This document shows positions 52,086 to 61,780 of a stretch of DNA of 64,000 nt, piece by piece (the stretch's first letter is position 1; every line of letters begins with the position of its first letter). The DNA comes from Sphingobacterium multivorum (lineage in GTDB: Bacteria; Bacteroidota; Bacteroidia; Sphingobacteriales; Sphingobacteriaceae). Position numbers and translations under genes: made by a program. A model generated the notes under the pieces. That model did not search any database. It was not told the DNA's origin and was given only the letters and a program-made list of their open reading frames with translations. Location: NCBI RefSeq assembly GCF_900457465.1, contig NZ_UAUU01000003.1:91063-155062 (forward strand), given 5' to 3'.

Positions 52086-53054
52086 CTATAACTTATTAAG
52101 TTCTTCTTTTATCAATGTTTCATTTAGTGGGACATAACCATTCTCAAGGAGTTGTGATTGCGCCTGTTTTTGAAGCACAAAAGAAATAAATTCCTTCAAG
52201 AGAAGGGATTCGGTCTTATTGCGCGTTACAAAAGTTAGCTCTCTTGAGGGTGGAGCTGGGTATTTTCCTGTAGCGACGGCCTCTGTCAAATTAGATAGAG
52301 TGCCATAAAACTGCTCATCATCCTCAATGTGCCCATTTTTATTGAGATCCAAAGGAACAACCGCAATACGATCAAACACGTTATTGGTTTTCAGATTATA
52401 GACGTAGTTAATGTTATTGAATCCAATCCCGTGAGTATCATCTTTAATGGCCTGAGCAATCCCAGGGTCACCAAAAATGCCAATACCTTGCAGATCCTCC
52501 TGCTTATGACCAAAAAATTTAGCCCATGTTTCAGCTGCTCCGGCAGCATCCGAACGTACATAAACGTTGATAGGATCCGCCGTAAACTGAGGATCAATTT
52601 CTTTCCAGGTCTTAAACTTTCTATTTACAAAAATATTCAGCAATTCTTCGCGGCTCAGACCACGCTTCAAAATAGCGGAATAATTAGGGTTACCGGGATT
52701 AATCGTACAGATAACAGCGTCTTTAGCAACAATAACTGGAACAGCCCCTTTTTTTATTTCCTGCTCGTGTAGGTCTCTCGACACCATTCCAATATCAACC
52801 ATACCTGTCAGAACATCGGCGATTCCTTTTCCAGCACCTCCCGCTGAAATATTGAAACGAACATTAGGGTGTATTTTTTTAAAATCTTCACTCCAAACTA
52901 CAGCTAAAGGATAAAGGGCAAAGGCACCGGACAAAGAAATATTACCTTCAAAACCATGTTCCTTACTATAACCATTTTTGACTTTTGGCGCACAGGAAGT
53001 CATTTTAAATACGATTACATAGCTTAAAATCAAGATTATAAAAAAATTTCTCAT
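52086..53054 (-). CDS. pstS: Phosphate-binding lipoprotein
   Basis: About 322 residues from MRNFFIIL (53054; one more Met lies upstream). The lipobox MTSC gives a lipid-anchored protein. The PstS phosphate site is seen in ISLSGAFALYPL (SGSxxxxPL-like), ISAGGAGKGIADVLTGMVDIGMVSR and YVRSDAAGAAETWAKFF. It is the first gene of the operon. No phoU or two-component pair is present in the window; the terminator-poor 3' end leaves the downstream limit open. Confidence 0.9.
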   Translation of the reverse strand: MRNFFIILILSYVIVFKMTSCAPKVKNGYSKEHGFEGNISLSGAFALYPLAVVWSEDFKKIHPNVRFNISAGGAGKGIADVLTGMVDIGMVSRDLHEQEIKKGAVPVIVAKDAVICTINPGNPNYSAILKRGLSREELLNIFVNRKFKTWKEIDPQFTADPINVYVRSDAAGAAETWAKFFGHKQEDLQGIGIFGDPGIAQAIKDDTHGIGFNNINYVYNLKTNNVFDRIAVVPLDLNKNGHIEDDEQFYGTLSNLTEAVATGKYPAPPSRELTFVTRNKTESLLLKEFISFVLQKQAQSQLLENGYVPLNETLIKEELNKL

Positions 53055-53101
53055 CATTACACCTAAAAGTCTACAGGTTTTATATATTAAATTTTATAGG
53101 G

Positions 53102-53159
53102 CAAATATATATTAATTTGGTAGATATTATAGAATATTAAAAAAATATTTTTACATTTG
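53102..53159. promoter_or_regulatory. Candidate divergent promoters between pstS and the sulfite reductase operon
   Basis: The Bacteroidota -7 pattern TAnnTTTG occurs on both strands: TATATTTG (minus, 53109-53102) facing pstS and TACATTTG (plus, 53152-53159) facing the sulfite reductase gene, each about 40-45 bases from the start codon. A clear -33 TTTG at proper spacing is not seen for either, so the call rests on the -7 boxes only. Confidence 0.35.
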
Positions 53160-53201
53160 ACATCGAGAAAAGAATACTAAATCAATAGATTTTATTGTTA
53201 T

Positions 53202-55307
53202 ATGCAAAGCTTCCGCACAGAATTAGAAAATCCTATCGTGGAGAAGGAAATTATCGAACTTGAAAAAAAGATTCGATTGTTCCACGAGGGCAAAATTGCC
53301 GACGAAAAATTTAGATCGTTGCGTTTGGCTAGGGGGGTATATGGACAAAGACAACCTGGAGTTCAAATGGTTCGTATAAAGCTTCCGTTTGGAAAGGTTA
53401 CGTTTAAGCAATTGAACAAAATTGCAGCAATATCAGACGAATACGCAAGCCGTAATCTGCACCTGACCACACGTCAAGATATACAGATTCATTACGTTAG
53501 TCTTGACCGTACACCAGAACTTTGGTCCAAATTGGCTGAAGACGATATTACATTACGCGAAGCTTGTGGAAATACAGTCCGTAATGTCACCGCTTCTCCA
53601 AGTTCGGGAATCGATCCAAAGGAACCATTTGATGTTTCGCCATATGCTCAGGCGACCTTTGAATATTTTTTGCGCAATCCAGTATGTGCGGAAATGGGAC
53701 GAAAATTCAAAATGTCATTTTCTGCCAGTGATGAAGACACTGCGTTTTCCTATATTCATGACCTTGGTTTTATTCCAAAACTAAAAATTGTTGATGGTGT
53801 GGAAGTTCGTGGTTTTAAAGTGTTATTGGGTGGGGGATTGGGATCTCAGCCTTTTTTAGCATCAGTAACAAGCGAGTTTCTACCAGAGGATGAATTGATC
53901 CCTTATATCGAAGCGACACTTCGTGTCTTTGATCGTTATGGTGAAAGAAATAACCGAAATAAAGCTCGATTCAAATACCTTATTCAGAAACTAGGGTTAG
54001 AGGAAGTGCTAAGTTTAATTGAAGCCGAGAAAATCGCCACGAAGGTGAAAAGCTATCCGATCGACCGAACCAAAATCGAACAGCCAATACCACCGGACGA
54101 CAATCAGCTATCAACGATTAACCTAGATAGTGATCTAAACTATCAAGTTTGGAAGGGCACCAATACATTCGAACAAAAACAAAAAGGATATTACGGTGTC
54201 TATGTGCGGGTATCCACCGGTGATATAGGTACAGATAAAGCACGCGCGTTGGTTGCAGGTCTGAAGGATTTGGTCGCGGACGATATCCGTATCACACAAA
54301 ACCAAAGCCTACTGCTAAAATACGCAACAGAAAAGTCACTGCCACATATTTATCAACTACTTAAATCGTTGGATCTAGCGCAGGTAGGTTTTGATAGTAC
54401 TGCTGATGTAACAACTTGCCCTGGTACGGATACCTGTAATCTAGGCATTTCAAACAGTACTGAAATGGCGCGGGTTATCGAATCTTATATCGCCGAATTT
54501 CATCAGGATTTTGTCTTTAATCGGGATTTAAAAATCAAAATTTCGGGTTGTATGAATTCTTGTGGCCAACATGGTCTGGCACATATCGGCTTTCATGGTA
54601 GTTCGGTTAAAGCGGAGGGCAAAGTGGTCCCTGCAGCCCAAGTTATGCTTGGCGGCGGGACAATTGGTAATGGTGAAGGACGTGTTGCAGAGCGTATTAT
54701 TAAAGTGCCGACAAAAAGAGTCTTGCATGTTGTAGAATGGGTGCTGAATGATTATAAAAAAAATGCGGAAGCAAATGAAAACTTCCATGCTTACTACGAC
54801 AGACAAAGTAAAAATTACTTTTATAATCTTTTAAAGCCTCTATCGGATTTGACCAATCTTGCTGAGGACGAATTTGTCGACTGGGGACATGAAGGAACTT
54901 TCCAAACGGCAATCGGAGTTGGCGAGTGTGCAGGCGTGGTGATTGACTTGGTTGCTACGTTGATCTATGAGGCGGAAGAGAAATTACAATGGGCAAATGA
55001 AACATTTCGGGAATCCAAATTCTCGGATGCGATTTATCATGCTTATAATGCCTTTGTACAAGCAGCAAAAGCCCTACTATTGGATAAAGGGATTAGCGCC
55101 AGCACGCAAAATATTGTAATCAACGAATTCCAAACACATTTCGTGGAAACAGGTGAATATAATTTTGAACAAACGTTTCCAGAATTAGTTCTACAGATTA
55201 GTAAAAATGAACCAACGGAGCATTTTGCAATCAACTACCTTCAGGAAGCAACGAAGTTTATCAATGAAGTCTATCAACGGAAAAATTTAAAACCAGTATT
55301 GGTATAG
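53202..55307 (+). CDS. Ferredoxin-type sulfite reductase with a C-terminal HEPN-like domain
   Basis: 701 residues. The NirA/SiR core (about 1-560) has two ferrodoxin-like halves and the siroheme-[4Fe-4S] cysteines: TCPGTDTCNLG near residue 405 and SGCMNSCGQHG near 449. From about residue 580 to the end there is an added helical segment, YEAEEKLQWANETFRESKF, then YHAYNAFVQAAKALLLDKG, that looks like a HEPN domain. It reduces sulfite to sulfide; with no CysJ flavoprotein nearby, a ferredoxin-like donor is likely. Its place at the head of cobA-cysG-cysH-cysD-cysN supports sulfite rather than nitrite as substrate. Confidence 0.88.
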   Translation: MQSFRTELENPIVEKEIIELEKKIRLFHEGKIADEKFRSLRLARGVYGQRQPGVQMVRIKLPFGKVTFKQLNKIAAISDEYASRNLHLTTRQDIQIHYVSLDRTPELWSKLAEDDITLREACGNTVRNVTASPSSGIDPKEPFDVSPYAQATFEYFLRNPVCAEMGRKFKMSFSASDEDTAFSYIHDLGFIPKLKIVDGVEVRGFKVLLGGGLGSQPFLASVTSEFLPEDELIPYIEATLRVFDRYGERNNRNKARFKYLIQKLGLEEVLSLIEAEKIATKVKSYPIDRTKIEQPIPPDDNQLSTINLDSDLNYQVWKGTNTFEQKQKGYYGVYVRVSTGDIGTDKARALVAGLKDLVADDIRITQNQSLLLKYATEKSLPHIYQLLKSLDLAQVGFDSTADVTTCPGTDTCNLGISNSTEMARVIESYIAEFHQDFVFNRDLKIKISGCMNSCGQHGLAHIGFHGSSVKAEGKVVPAAQVMLGGGTIGNGEGRVAERIIKVPTKRVLHVVEWVLNDYKKNAEANENFHAYYDRQSKNYFYNLLKPLSDLTNLAEDEFVDWGHEGTFQTAIGVGECAGVVIDLVATLIYEAEEKLQWANETFRESKFSDAIYHAYNAFVQAAKALLLDKGISASTQNIVINEFQTHFVETGEYNFEQTFPELVLQISKNEPTEHFAINYLQEATKFINEVYQRKNLKPVLV

Positions 55308-55319
55308 GAGGGAATAGGT

Positions 55320-56078
55320 ATGTCAATAAAAGCAAAAGTAACATTGGTAGGAGCAGGCCCTGGTGATCCGGATCTGATCAGCCTAAAAGGCATCAAAGCA
55401 ATAGAAAAAGCAGATGTCATTTTATACGACGCCTTGGTGAATGATGAACTACTGGATTATGCACAGGCTGAATGCATCAAAATATATGTTGGAAAACGAG
55501 CCGAACAACTCTCTACTTCACAGGATGAAATCAATCGCCTTTTGGTGGATTATGCCTTAAACTATGGCCATGTTGTACGTCTAAAAGGTGGTGATCCCTT
55601 TGTTTTTGGCCGTGGTGGCGAAGAAATTGACTACGTACAGCAATATGGTATTGAAACTACCGTTGTGCCAGGTATTTCCTCCGCAATTGGACTTACCGGA
55701 CTACAGCAACTTCCATTAACTTACCGGGGAATCAGTGAGAGCTTTTGGGTCATCACAGGCTCCAAATCGGACGGTTCACTTTCAACAGATCTTTATCTGG
55801 CGGCAGAATCCGATGCCACTGTCGTTGTCTTGATGGGCTACGGAAAATTGGCAGAGATCGTGGAAATCTACCGCCAAAGAAATCTTCATAATTTACCAAT
55901 AGCCTTGATTCAAAATGGTTCATTGCCTAATGAAAAAGTTGTACTAGGTACTATCGATAATATTCTTGACGAATCAACAGAGAAAAGGGTCGGTGTCCCA
56001 GCGATTATTGTAATCGGCGAGGTCGTTGCCAAGCATCGTTCATTCCAACACATTAAAGAAAAAGCTTTAGCTTTATAG
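55320..56078 (+). CDS. cobA: Uroporphyrinogen-III C-methyltransferase
   Basis: 252 residues. Family motifs are LVGAGPGDPDLISLKGIKAI, the YVGKRAEQ region, VRLKGGDPFVFGRGGEE and VVPGISSAIG. It adds two methyl groups from SAM to uroporphyrinogen III, giving precorrin-2 for siroheme, the cofactor of the sulfite reductase made by the gene 12 bases upstream. A GGAGGG ribosome site precedes the ATG. Confidence 0.95.
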   Translation: MSIKAKVTLVGAGPGDPDLISLKGIKAIEKADVILYDALVNDELLDYAQAECIKIYVGKRAEQLSTSQDEINRLLVDYALNYGHVVRLKGGDPFVFGRGGEEIDYVQQYGIETTVVPGISSAIGLTGLQQLPLTYRGISESFWVITGSKSDGSLSTDLYLAAESDATVVVLMGYGKLAEIVEIYRQRNLHNLPIALIQNGSLPNEKVVLGTIDNILDESTEKRVGVPAIIVIGEVVAKHRSFQHIKEKALAL

Positions 56079-56080
56079 AT

Positions 56081-56659
56081 ATGAACCAGCTATTTCCAAT
56101 ATTCGTCAAATTGAATCAAATTGACACCTTACTTGTTGGAGGCGGGAAAGTTGCATTGGAAAAATTTCAAGCTTTAATTTCCAATGATGAGGGATTAAAA
56201 CTGACCATTGTGACTCGGGAAATCATCCCGGAATTTAAGGAGCTATTACAAAATTACACACAAATTCAGCTCCACATGCGTCCGTTTAGACCAGACGACC
56301 TTACGGACAAACAACTTGTTATTGCAGCAACCAATAACATGGAGCTCAACGAGCAGCTGCGTAATTTAACAGGGCAAAATAACATACTGTTTAATGCCGC
56401 GGACAAACCCGAATTATGCGACTTCTACCTGGGGTCCATCGTAAAGAAAGGCGACTTGAAAATAGCTATTTCCACCAATGGCAAATCACCGACGATTGCC
56501 AAAAGGGTGAAGGAACTATTAAATGACTTGTTACCTGAGGAAATTGACGAAACACTATCACTCATGAGTGCTTATCGAGAGCAGCTTCGAGGAGATTTTG
56601 AATACAAAGTAAAGCAGTTGAACGAGCATACCAAAAATATATTACGTTATGAACGTTAA
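56081..56659 (+). CDS. Siroheme synthase N-domain (precorrin-2 dehydrogenase/ferrochelatase)
   Basis: 192 residues matching the first domain of CysG or Met8p/SirC: an NAD-binding fold starting TLLVGGGKVALEKFQAL, then the active-site loop NAADKPELCDFYLGSIVKKGDLKIAISTNGKSPTIAK in two pieces. It oxidises precorrin-2 and may insert iron to complete siroheme. It starts 2 bases after cobA and overlaps cysH by 11 bases. Confidence 0.9.
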   Translation: MNQLFPIFVKLNQIDTLLVGGGKVALEKFQALISNDEGLKLTIVTREIIPEFKELLQNYTQIQLHMRPFRPDDLTDKQLVIAATNNMELNEQLRNLTGQNNILFNAADKPELCDFYLGSIVKKGDLKIAISTNGKSPTIAKRVKELLNDLLPEEIDETLSLMSAYREQLRGDFEYKVKQLNEHTKNILRYER

Positions 56660-57350
56660 GGAAATTAAAGAAATTATTGGCGAAAAAAAAGGAGTGGAGC
56701 TCTTACAAACAATAGCCTCACTATTTCCTAATGAGGTAGTTTTTTCAACCTCTTTCGGTATTGAGGATCAAGTAATCACGGAATGGATCGGTAAAAATAA
56801 TATTAATATCGACATATTCACACTGGATACTGGAAGACTGTTCAAAGAAACCTATTCCCTGTGGAGCCGCACCTTGGAGCGTTATCAGTTGCGTATTAAA
56901 ACATATGCTGCGGATACAACATTGTTGGAAGATTTTATCAGCAGAAAAGGTCCAAACTCCTTTTATGAGTCGGTTGAGAATCGGAAGGAATGTTGTAGGA
57001 TAAGAAAAATTGAACCTTTACAACGCGCGATTAAAGGGAAAAAAATTTGGGTAACGGGCATCCGATCAGATCAATCCATCAATCGCCACGACATGGACTT
57101 TATCGAATACGATGAAATGAACCAAATCATCAAAATCCATCCTTTATTTGACTGGACTTTTGAGGAAGTTAAAAATTATTGTAAAGAGCAATATATCCCG
57201 TACAATGTGCTACACGACAAGGGTTTCCCAAGTATCGGTTGTCAACCTTGTACAAGAGCAATACAAGAAGGAGAGGACTTCCGCGCTGGTAGATGGTGGT
57301 GGGAAGATCAAAGTAAAAAAGAATGTGGTTTGCACGCCGTTAAATCATAA
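56649..57350 (+). CDS. cysH: Adenylylsulfate (APS) reductase, 4Fe-4S type CysH
   Basis: 233 residues of the PP-loop fold (FSTSFGIEDQVI). Two Cys pairs, KECCRIRK and GCQPCTRA, are the [4Fe-4S] ligands of assimilatory APS reductases, which E. coli-type PAPS reductases lack. The catalytic Cys is in KKECGLH near the C-terminus. The cluster type predicts APS rather than PAPS as substrate, consistent with the absence of an APS kinase (CysC) gene or domain in the operon. It yields sulfite for the reductase. Confidence 0.92.
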   Translation: MNVKEIKEIIGEKKGVELLQTIASLFPNEVVFSTSFGIEDQVITEWIGKNNINIDIFTLDTGRLFKETYSLWSRTLERYQLRIKTYAADTTLLEDFISRKGPNSFYESVENRKECCRIRKIEPLQRAIKGKKIWVTGIRSDQSINRHDMDFIEYDEMNQIIKIHPLFDWTFEEVKNYCKEQYIPYNVLHDKGFPSIGCQPCTRAIQEGEDFRAGRWWWEDQSKKECGLHAVKS

Positions 57351-57404
57351 AATAGCGAAGTAGAAACCCAAATTCATTAAAATCAAATTTTATTATTTCA
57401 GAGA

Positions 57405-58295
57405 ATGGACTATTTAGATCATTTAGAAGCGGAAGCAATATATATTTTAAGGGAGGTAGCCGGACAATTTGAAAAACCAGCGCTATTATTCTCTGGTGGT
57501 AAGGACTCCATTACACTTGTTCACCTAGCAAAAAAAGCATTTAGACCTGGTAAATTTCCTTTTCCACTAGTTCATATTGACACTGGTCACAATTTTCCCG
57601 AGACAATTACGTTCAGGGATTCATTGATTGAAGACATAGGAGAAAAACTTATCGTTGGTTATGTTCAAGACAGCATTGATCAAGGAAAAGTCGTTGAGCA
57701 AAAAGGAAAAAATGCAAGTCGGAACGCCTTGCAAACAGTTACCTTACTCGATACAATCGCAAAACATGGTTTTGATGCCTGTATCGGTGGCGCACGTCGG
57801 GACGAAGAAAAAGCGCGTGCTAAGGAAAGAATCTTCTCCGTGCGTGATGAATTTGGACAATGGGATCCGAAACGCCAAAGACCTGAGCTGTGGAGCATCT
57901 TTAATGGCAAAATAAACAAAGGCGAAAATGTACGGGTGTTTCCTATTTCAAACTGGACCGAGCTCGATGTTTGGAACTATATTAAACGTGAACAGATTGC
58001 ATTGCCATCGATTTATTTCAGCCATGAACGGGATGTTATTACCCGCAATGGGCAACTGATGGCTGCTGCCTCATTCTTAAATATCGATGCAGATGATATC
58101 ATAGAACGCAAATCTGTACGTTTCAGAACTGTAGGCGACATGACTTGTACAGCAGCTGTAGATTCAACAGCAACGGAGTTAGATGATATTATCGCCGAAA
58201 TCAAGGCCTCAACGGTAAGTGAACGTGGCGCTAGAATGGACGATAAGGTATCGGAAGCAGCCATGGAAGAACGTAAAAAACAAGGATACTTTTAA
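57405..58295 (+). CDS. cysD: Sulfate adenylyltransferase subunit 2
   Basis: 296 residues, usual length. The PP-loop motif LFSGGKDSITLVHLAKKAF binds ATP; GGARRDEEKARAKERIFSVRD and VFPISNWTELDVWNYI are CysD signatures, and the C-terminus ends with MEERKKQGYF. With CysN it makes APS from sulfate and ATP. It is 54 bases after cysH and 29 before cysN. Confidence 0.95.
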   Translation: MDYLDHLEAEAIYILREVAGQFEKPALLFSGGKDSITLVHLAKKAFRPGKFPFPLVHIDTGHNFPETITFRDSLIEDIGEKLIVGYVQDSIDQGKVVEQKGKNASRNALQTVTLLDTIAKHGFDACIGGARRDEEKARAKERIFSVRDEFGQWDPKRQRPELWSIFNGKINKGENVRVFPISNWTELDVWNYIKREQIALPSIYFSHERDVITRNGQLMAAASFLNIDADDIIERKSVRFRTVGDMTCTAAVDSTATELDDIIAEIKASTVSERGARMDDKVSEAAMEERKKQGYF

Positions 58296-58324
58296 TTCAA
58301 ATCAAATACCTGATATTGACAACA

Positions 58325-59569
58325 ATGAATATATTGAAATTTATAACGGCCGGTTCTGTAGATGATGGTAAAAGTACCTTGATTGGCCGATTACTATATG
58401 ATACAAACTCCATTTTGGACGACCAATTGGAAGCTATACAGCGTGCCAACCGGAAAAATGACGATGGGACGGTAGACTTGGCCATATTGACTGATGGACT
58501 TAAAGCTGAACGTGAACAAGGCATAACAATTGATGTAGCCTATAAATATTTCCAGACTGAACACCGAAAATATATTATAGCCGATGCTCCAGGACATATC
58601 CAATACACCAGAAACATGGTAACTGGAGCTTCCAATTCAGATCTCATAATCATTCTGGTTGATGCACGCAAAGGCGTAATAGAGCAAACAAAACGTCATT
58701 CTTTCATAGCCAAATTATTGGCCATGAAACAAGTCTTGGTCTGCATAAACAAGATGGATATGGTCGATTATAGCGCTTCTGTTTTCGAACAGATCAAGGC
58801 TGATTATTTAACTTTAGCTAACAATCTCGGACTTAAGGATATTGATTTCATACCTGTTTCAGCCTTAAAAGGAGACAATATTGTCCATAAGTCAGAAAGA
58901 ATGAGCTGGTATGCAGGCGAATCTTTATTGGATTACCTGGAAAATGTAGAAATTCACGAACAGGAAGCAGCCAGTTGGAGGTTTCCCGTCCAATGGGTTG
59001 TAAGACCACAAACCGATGATTTACACGACTATAGAGGCTATGCAGGCCGAGTACTAGGAGAGGGGCTGACGGTTGGTGACCAGGTTATTGTTTATCCAGC
59101 AGAAACATATAGCACAATTCAAGCGATTGAATTAAACGGGCAACAACTTCAACGGGCTGAAAACGGACAATCTGTCATTGTACACCTCAGTGACGATGTC
59201 GACATTAGTCGCGGCGATACCATTGCAAGTGTAGAACAGCCGCCAAAGTTTGAGCGCAATATTCAAGCAAATTTATGTTGGTTCGACAATAAGCCTTTGG
59301 ATACTGCGCAAGTTTATCTTGTCCAAAGCCACAGTAAATTAACCAAGGTTAAGATTGTAGATGTGTTATACAAATTTGATATCAATACACAGGAAAAAAT
59401 ATATAATGATCCAATCAAACTAAATGATATTGGTCGAATAGCCATTAAGTCCGCTGAGAATCTAGTATTTGATCTACAGCAGGAAAATCCGGCAAATTCT
59501 CAAGCGATTGTTATTGATCCACGGACAAATCTAACCGTTGGTGCTTTAATGATTCAGGCAATCGATTAA
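58325..59569 (+). CDS. cysN: Sulfate adenylyltransferase subunit 1 (GTPase)
   Basis: 414 residues from MNILKFITAGSVDDGKST (58325). The GTPase G1 loop is GSVDDGKST, G3 is DAPGHIQYTRNM and G4 is NKMDMVDY, followed by two EF-Tu-like beta-barrel domains. GTP hydrolysis drives APS formation by CysD. It lacks the C-terminal APS kinase domain found in NodQ-type fusions, which fits the APS-reducing CysH. A terminator follows. Confidence 0.95.
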   Translation: MNILKFITAGSVDDGKSTLIGRLLYDTNSILDDQLEAIQRANRKNDDGTVDLAILTDGLKAEREQGITIDVAYKYFQTEHRKYIIADAPGHIQYTRNMVTGASNSDLIIILVDARKGVIEQTKRHSFIAKLLAMKQVLVCINKMDMVDYSASVFEQIKADYLTLANNLGLKDIDFIPVSALKGDNIVHKSERMSWYAGESLLDYLENVEIHEQEAASWRFPVQWVVRPQTDDLHDYRGYAGRVLGEGLTVGDQVIVYPAETYSTIQAIELNGQQLQRAENGQSVIVHLSDDVDISRGDTIASVEQPPKFERNIQANLCWFDNKPLDTAQVYLVQSHSKLTKVKIVDVLYKFDINTQEKIYNDPIKLNDIGRIAIKSAENLVFDLQQENPANSQAIVIDPRTNLTVGALMIQAID

Positions 59570-59608
59570 TATTTTTTTAAACGTAAATATTCAAACTAAA
59601 TATTATTC

Positions 59609-59643
59609 AAGGAACTCAGGCATTGTTTGGGTTCCTTTTTTTT
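59609..59643 (+). terminator. Terminator of the sulfate assimilation operon
   Basis: AAGGAAC and GTTCCTT enclose a 15-base loop and are followed by a long T-run. It is 40 bases after the cysN stop. Confidence 0.8.
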
Positions 59644-60094
59644 ATGAAGTTGAACTTATACACCACAGAATCTATTTTAAAGAACCAAGCTTAAAGATCA
59701 ACTGTATAGAAAGGGCACACTCGGATATTTACTATTTAACATAATATAAATTATAAATACCTAATATATAAAGAAAATAGGGGTCATCTACATTTATCAA
59801 ATAGTCAGAAAAAAAAGCTAAACATTAAATATTCATCAATTGTAATGAGTATTCATAGCTATTTTATCAAAAACGAAAATGATTCTATCTTTTAGATTTA
59901 ATATCGAATAAAATACTGTTAAATGGTCATTATGCCTTCATTTCGCTATTGATTAGTCTGTTTTAAATAATTTTAAAAAAATATGAAATTTCATTAAAAA
60001 AGACCAATAATTGTAAATAATTAATAAATATTGGTTTGTTATTAAAAATTATATAAATTAGTGCCAGCCAAAGGGAAATTTTACTAATTAAAAC
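59644..60094. other. AT-rich gap before gdhA
   Basis: No gene is seen in about 450 bases of very AT-rich DNA. A weak promoter-like pair, TTTG (60035-60038) and TAAATTAG (60054-60061), lies 34-60 bases before the gdhA start. The size of the leader suggests regulation, but no known riboswitch pattern was recognised. Confidence 0.35.
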
Positions 60095-61426
60095 ATGTCA
60101 AAAAACTTTAACGAGTTCATTTCAATCGTTGAGAAACGCAATCCAAATGAACCAGAATTCTTACAAGCTGTAAAAGAAGTTACTGAGGATTTATTTCCTT
60201 ATATCACGGAGAATCATCCTGAATTTTTCGACCAAAAAATTCTTGAAAGACTTACTGAACCTGAACGTATTATATCTTTTCGCGTAACTTGGTTGGATGA
60301 TAATCACCAAGTACAGGTAAATCGTGGTTATCGTGTTCAAATGAACAGTTCAATCGGTCCATATAAAGGTGGCCTTCGCTTCGCCCCTTCTGTCAACCAA
60401 AGTATTTTAAAATTCCTCGCTTTTGAACAAGTATTTAAAAATAGCTTAACAGGACTACCAATTGGTGGTGGTAAAGGAGGTTCTGATTTTGACCCTAAAG
60501 GTAAATCAGATAATGAAATTATGCGTTTTTGTCAAAGCTTTATGACAGAACTTTATCGTCATATTGGCGCAGATACAGATGTTCCTGCAGGAGATATCGG
60601 CGTTGGTGGACGCGAAATAGGCTTTTTATTCGGTCAATTTAAACGACTTCAAAACAATTTTACAGGCGTTCTAACGGGCAAAGGTGAATTATGGGGTGGA
60701 TCATATATTCGTCCTGAAGCTACCGGCTATGGGCTCCTATATTTTGTTGACTGCATATTCAGATATCAAGGAAAATCTTTACAAGGTAAAGTAGCTACAG
60801 TATCTGGTGCTGGCAACGTAGCCTTTTACGCTGTTGAAAAGGCTGTTCAACTTGGCGCCAAAGTAATTACTGTATCAAATAGCTTGGGCACACTTTACGA
60901 TCCTGATGGTTTTAATGCTGAAAAAATGGCATTTGGGGCTACTTTGGGAAGAAACCTCGATCAATATCCTGCTCGCTATCCAAACGCCAAATTCTTACCT
61001 GGTCAAAAGCCATGGCAATTTAAATGTGATATCGCTCTGCCATGTGCAACACAAAATGAATTAGAAGAATCGGATGCTAAAGCGCTTGTAGCAAATGGTT
61101 GTATCTGCGTAGCTGAGGGTGCAAATATGCCTTCTACTGCAGAAGCTATTAAAGTTTTTCTAGATGCAAAAATCAGTTTTGCACCTGGCAAAGCTGCGAA
61201 TGCTGGTGGTGTTGCTGTCAGCGGCTTGGAAATGTCTCAAAACTCAATCCGTACACAATGGTGTACAGAAGAAGTTGACAATCGCTTAAAAACCATTATG
61301 GAAAGCATTCACGAAACTTGCTTGAAATATGGCCAAGACAGTGGATTCGTTAATTATCTGAAAGGTGCCAATATTGGTGGTTTTATAAAAGTCGCTAACG
61401 CGATGAAAGCACAAGGTATCGTATAA
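60095..61426 (+). CDS. gdhA: NADP-type hexameric glutamate dehydrogenase
   Basis: 443 residues, as expected for the small hexameric enzyme. The substrate site PIGGGKGGSDFDPKGKSDNE with the catalytic Lys, GADTDVPAGDIGVGGREIG with the catalytic Asp, and the dinucleotide fold TVSGAGNVAFYAVEKA are intact. It aminates 2-oxoglutarate to glutamate. It is a single gene between a long AT-rich leader and a strong terminator. Confidence 0.95.
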   Translation: MSKNFNEFISIVEKRNPNEPEFLQAVKEVTEDLFPYITENHPEFFDQKILERLTEPERIISFRVTWLDDNHQVQVNRGYRVQMNSSIGPYKGGLRFAPSVNQSILKFLAFEQVFKNSLTGLPIGGGKGGSDFDPKGKSDNEIMRFCQSFMTELYRHIGADTDVPAGDIGVGGREIGFLFGQFKRLQNNFTGVLTGKGELWGGSYIRPEATGYGLLYFVDCIFRYQGKSLQGKVATVSGAGNVAFYAVEKAVQLGAKVITVSNSLGTLYDPDGFNAEKMAFGATLGRNLDQYPARYPNAKFLPGQKPWQFKCDIALPCATQNELEESDAKALVANGCICVAEGANMPSTAEAIKVFLDAKISFAPGKAANAGGVAVSGLEMSQNSIRTQWCTEEVDNRLKTIMESIHETCLKYGQDSGFVNYLKGANIGGFIKVANAMKAQGIV

Positions 61427-61459
61427 CAAGCCTTTTTCTAATCATATCATAATCCTGAG

Positions 61460-61491
61460 CGCTCAAATGCATTGCATTTGGGCGTTTTTTT
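61460..61491 (+). terminator. gdhA terminator
   Basis: CGCTCAAATGCA and TGCATTTGGGCG pair (one wobble) with almost no loop and are followed by seven Ts. Confidence 0.8.
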
Positions 61492-61528
61492 ATACTTTTA
61501 TGCTAATTTTAAAAAACACGAAATTTAA

Positions 61529-61774
61529 ATGAGATTAATAGCTGAACTCCCCCATCCCGATTGCAAGATTTCAATCTTTGGTATGAATCAAAAATTCATT
61601 ATTAAATTTGAACAAGGAAACTTAGAACAATCTTATAAAATTGCAGAAATGGATATAATTGGCGGTGTAAATGGGGTCTTTGATTTACTTGACGAAGAAT
61701 TTCTGAAGAGTGTGATCGATCAATTCGCATTGATGCGCCAATCTTTTAATAGTGCTTATAGTAGATACGAATAA
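61529..61774 (+). CDS. Small conserved hypothetical protein
   Basis: 81 residues, soluble, with alternating beta and helix (RLIAELPHPDCKISIFGMNQ, then FIIKFEQGNLEQSYKIAEMD). No known motif is seen. It starts after the gdhA terminator and is 6 bases from the next gene, so the two are co-transcribed. I recall similar short proteins in Bacteroidota genomes without a function. Confidence 0.65.
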   Translation: MRLIAELPHPDCKISIFGMNQKFIIKFEQGNLEQSYKIAEMDIIGGVNGVFDLLDEEFLKSVIDQFALMRQSFNSAYSRYE

Positions 61775-61780
61775 AAATCC

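Noticed and set aside
53058..53201. SAM or cobalamin riboswitch before the sulfate operon
   Set aside because: Only 144 bases, very AT-rich, with no recognisable riboswitch core.
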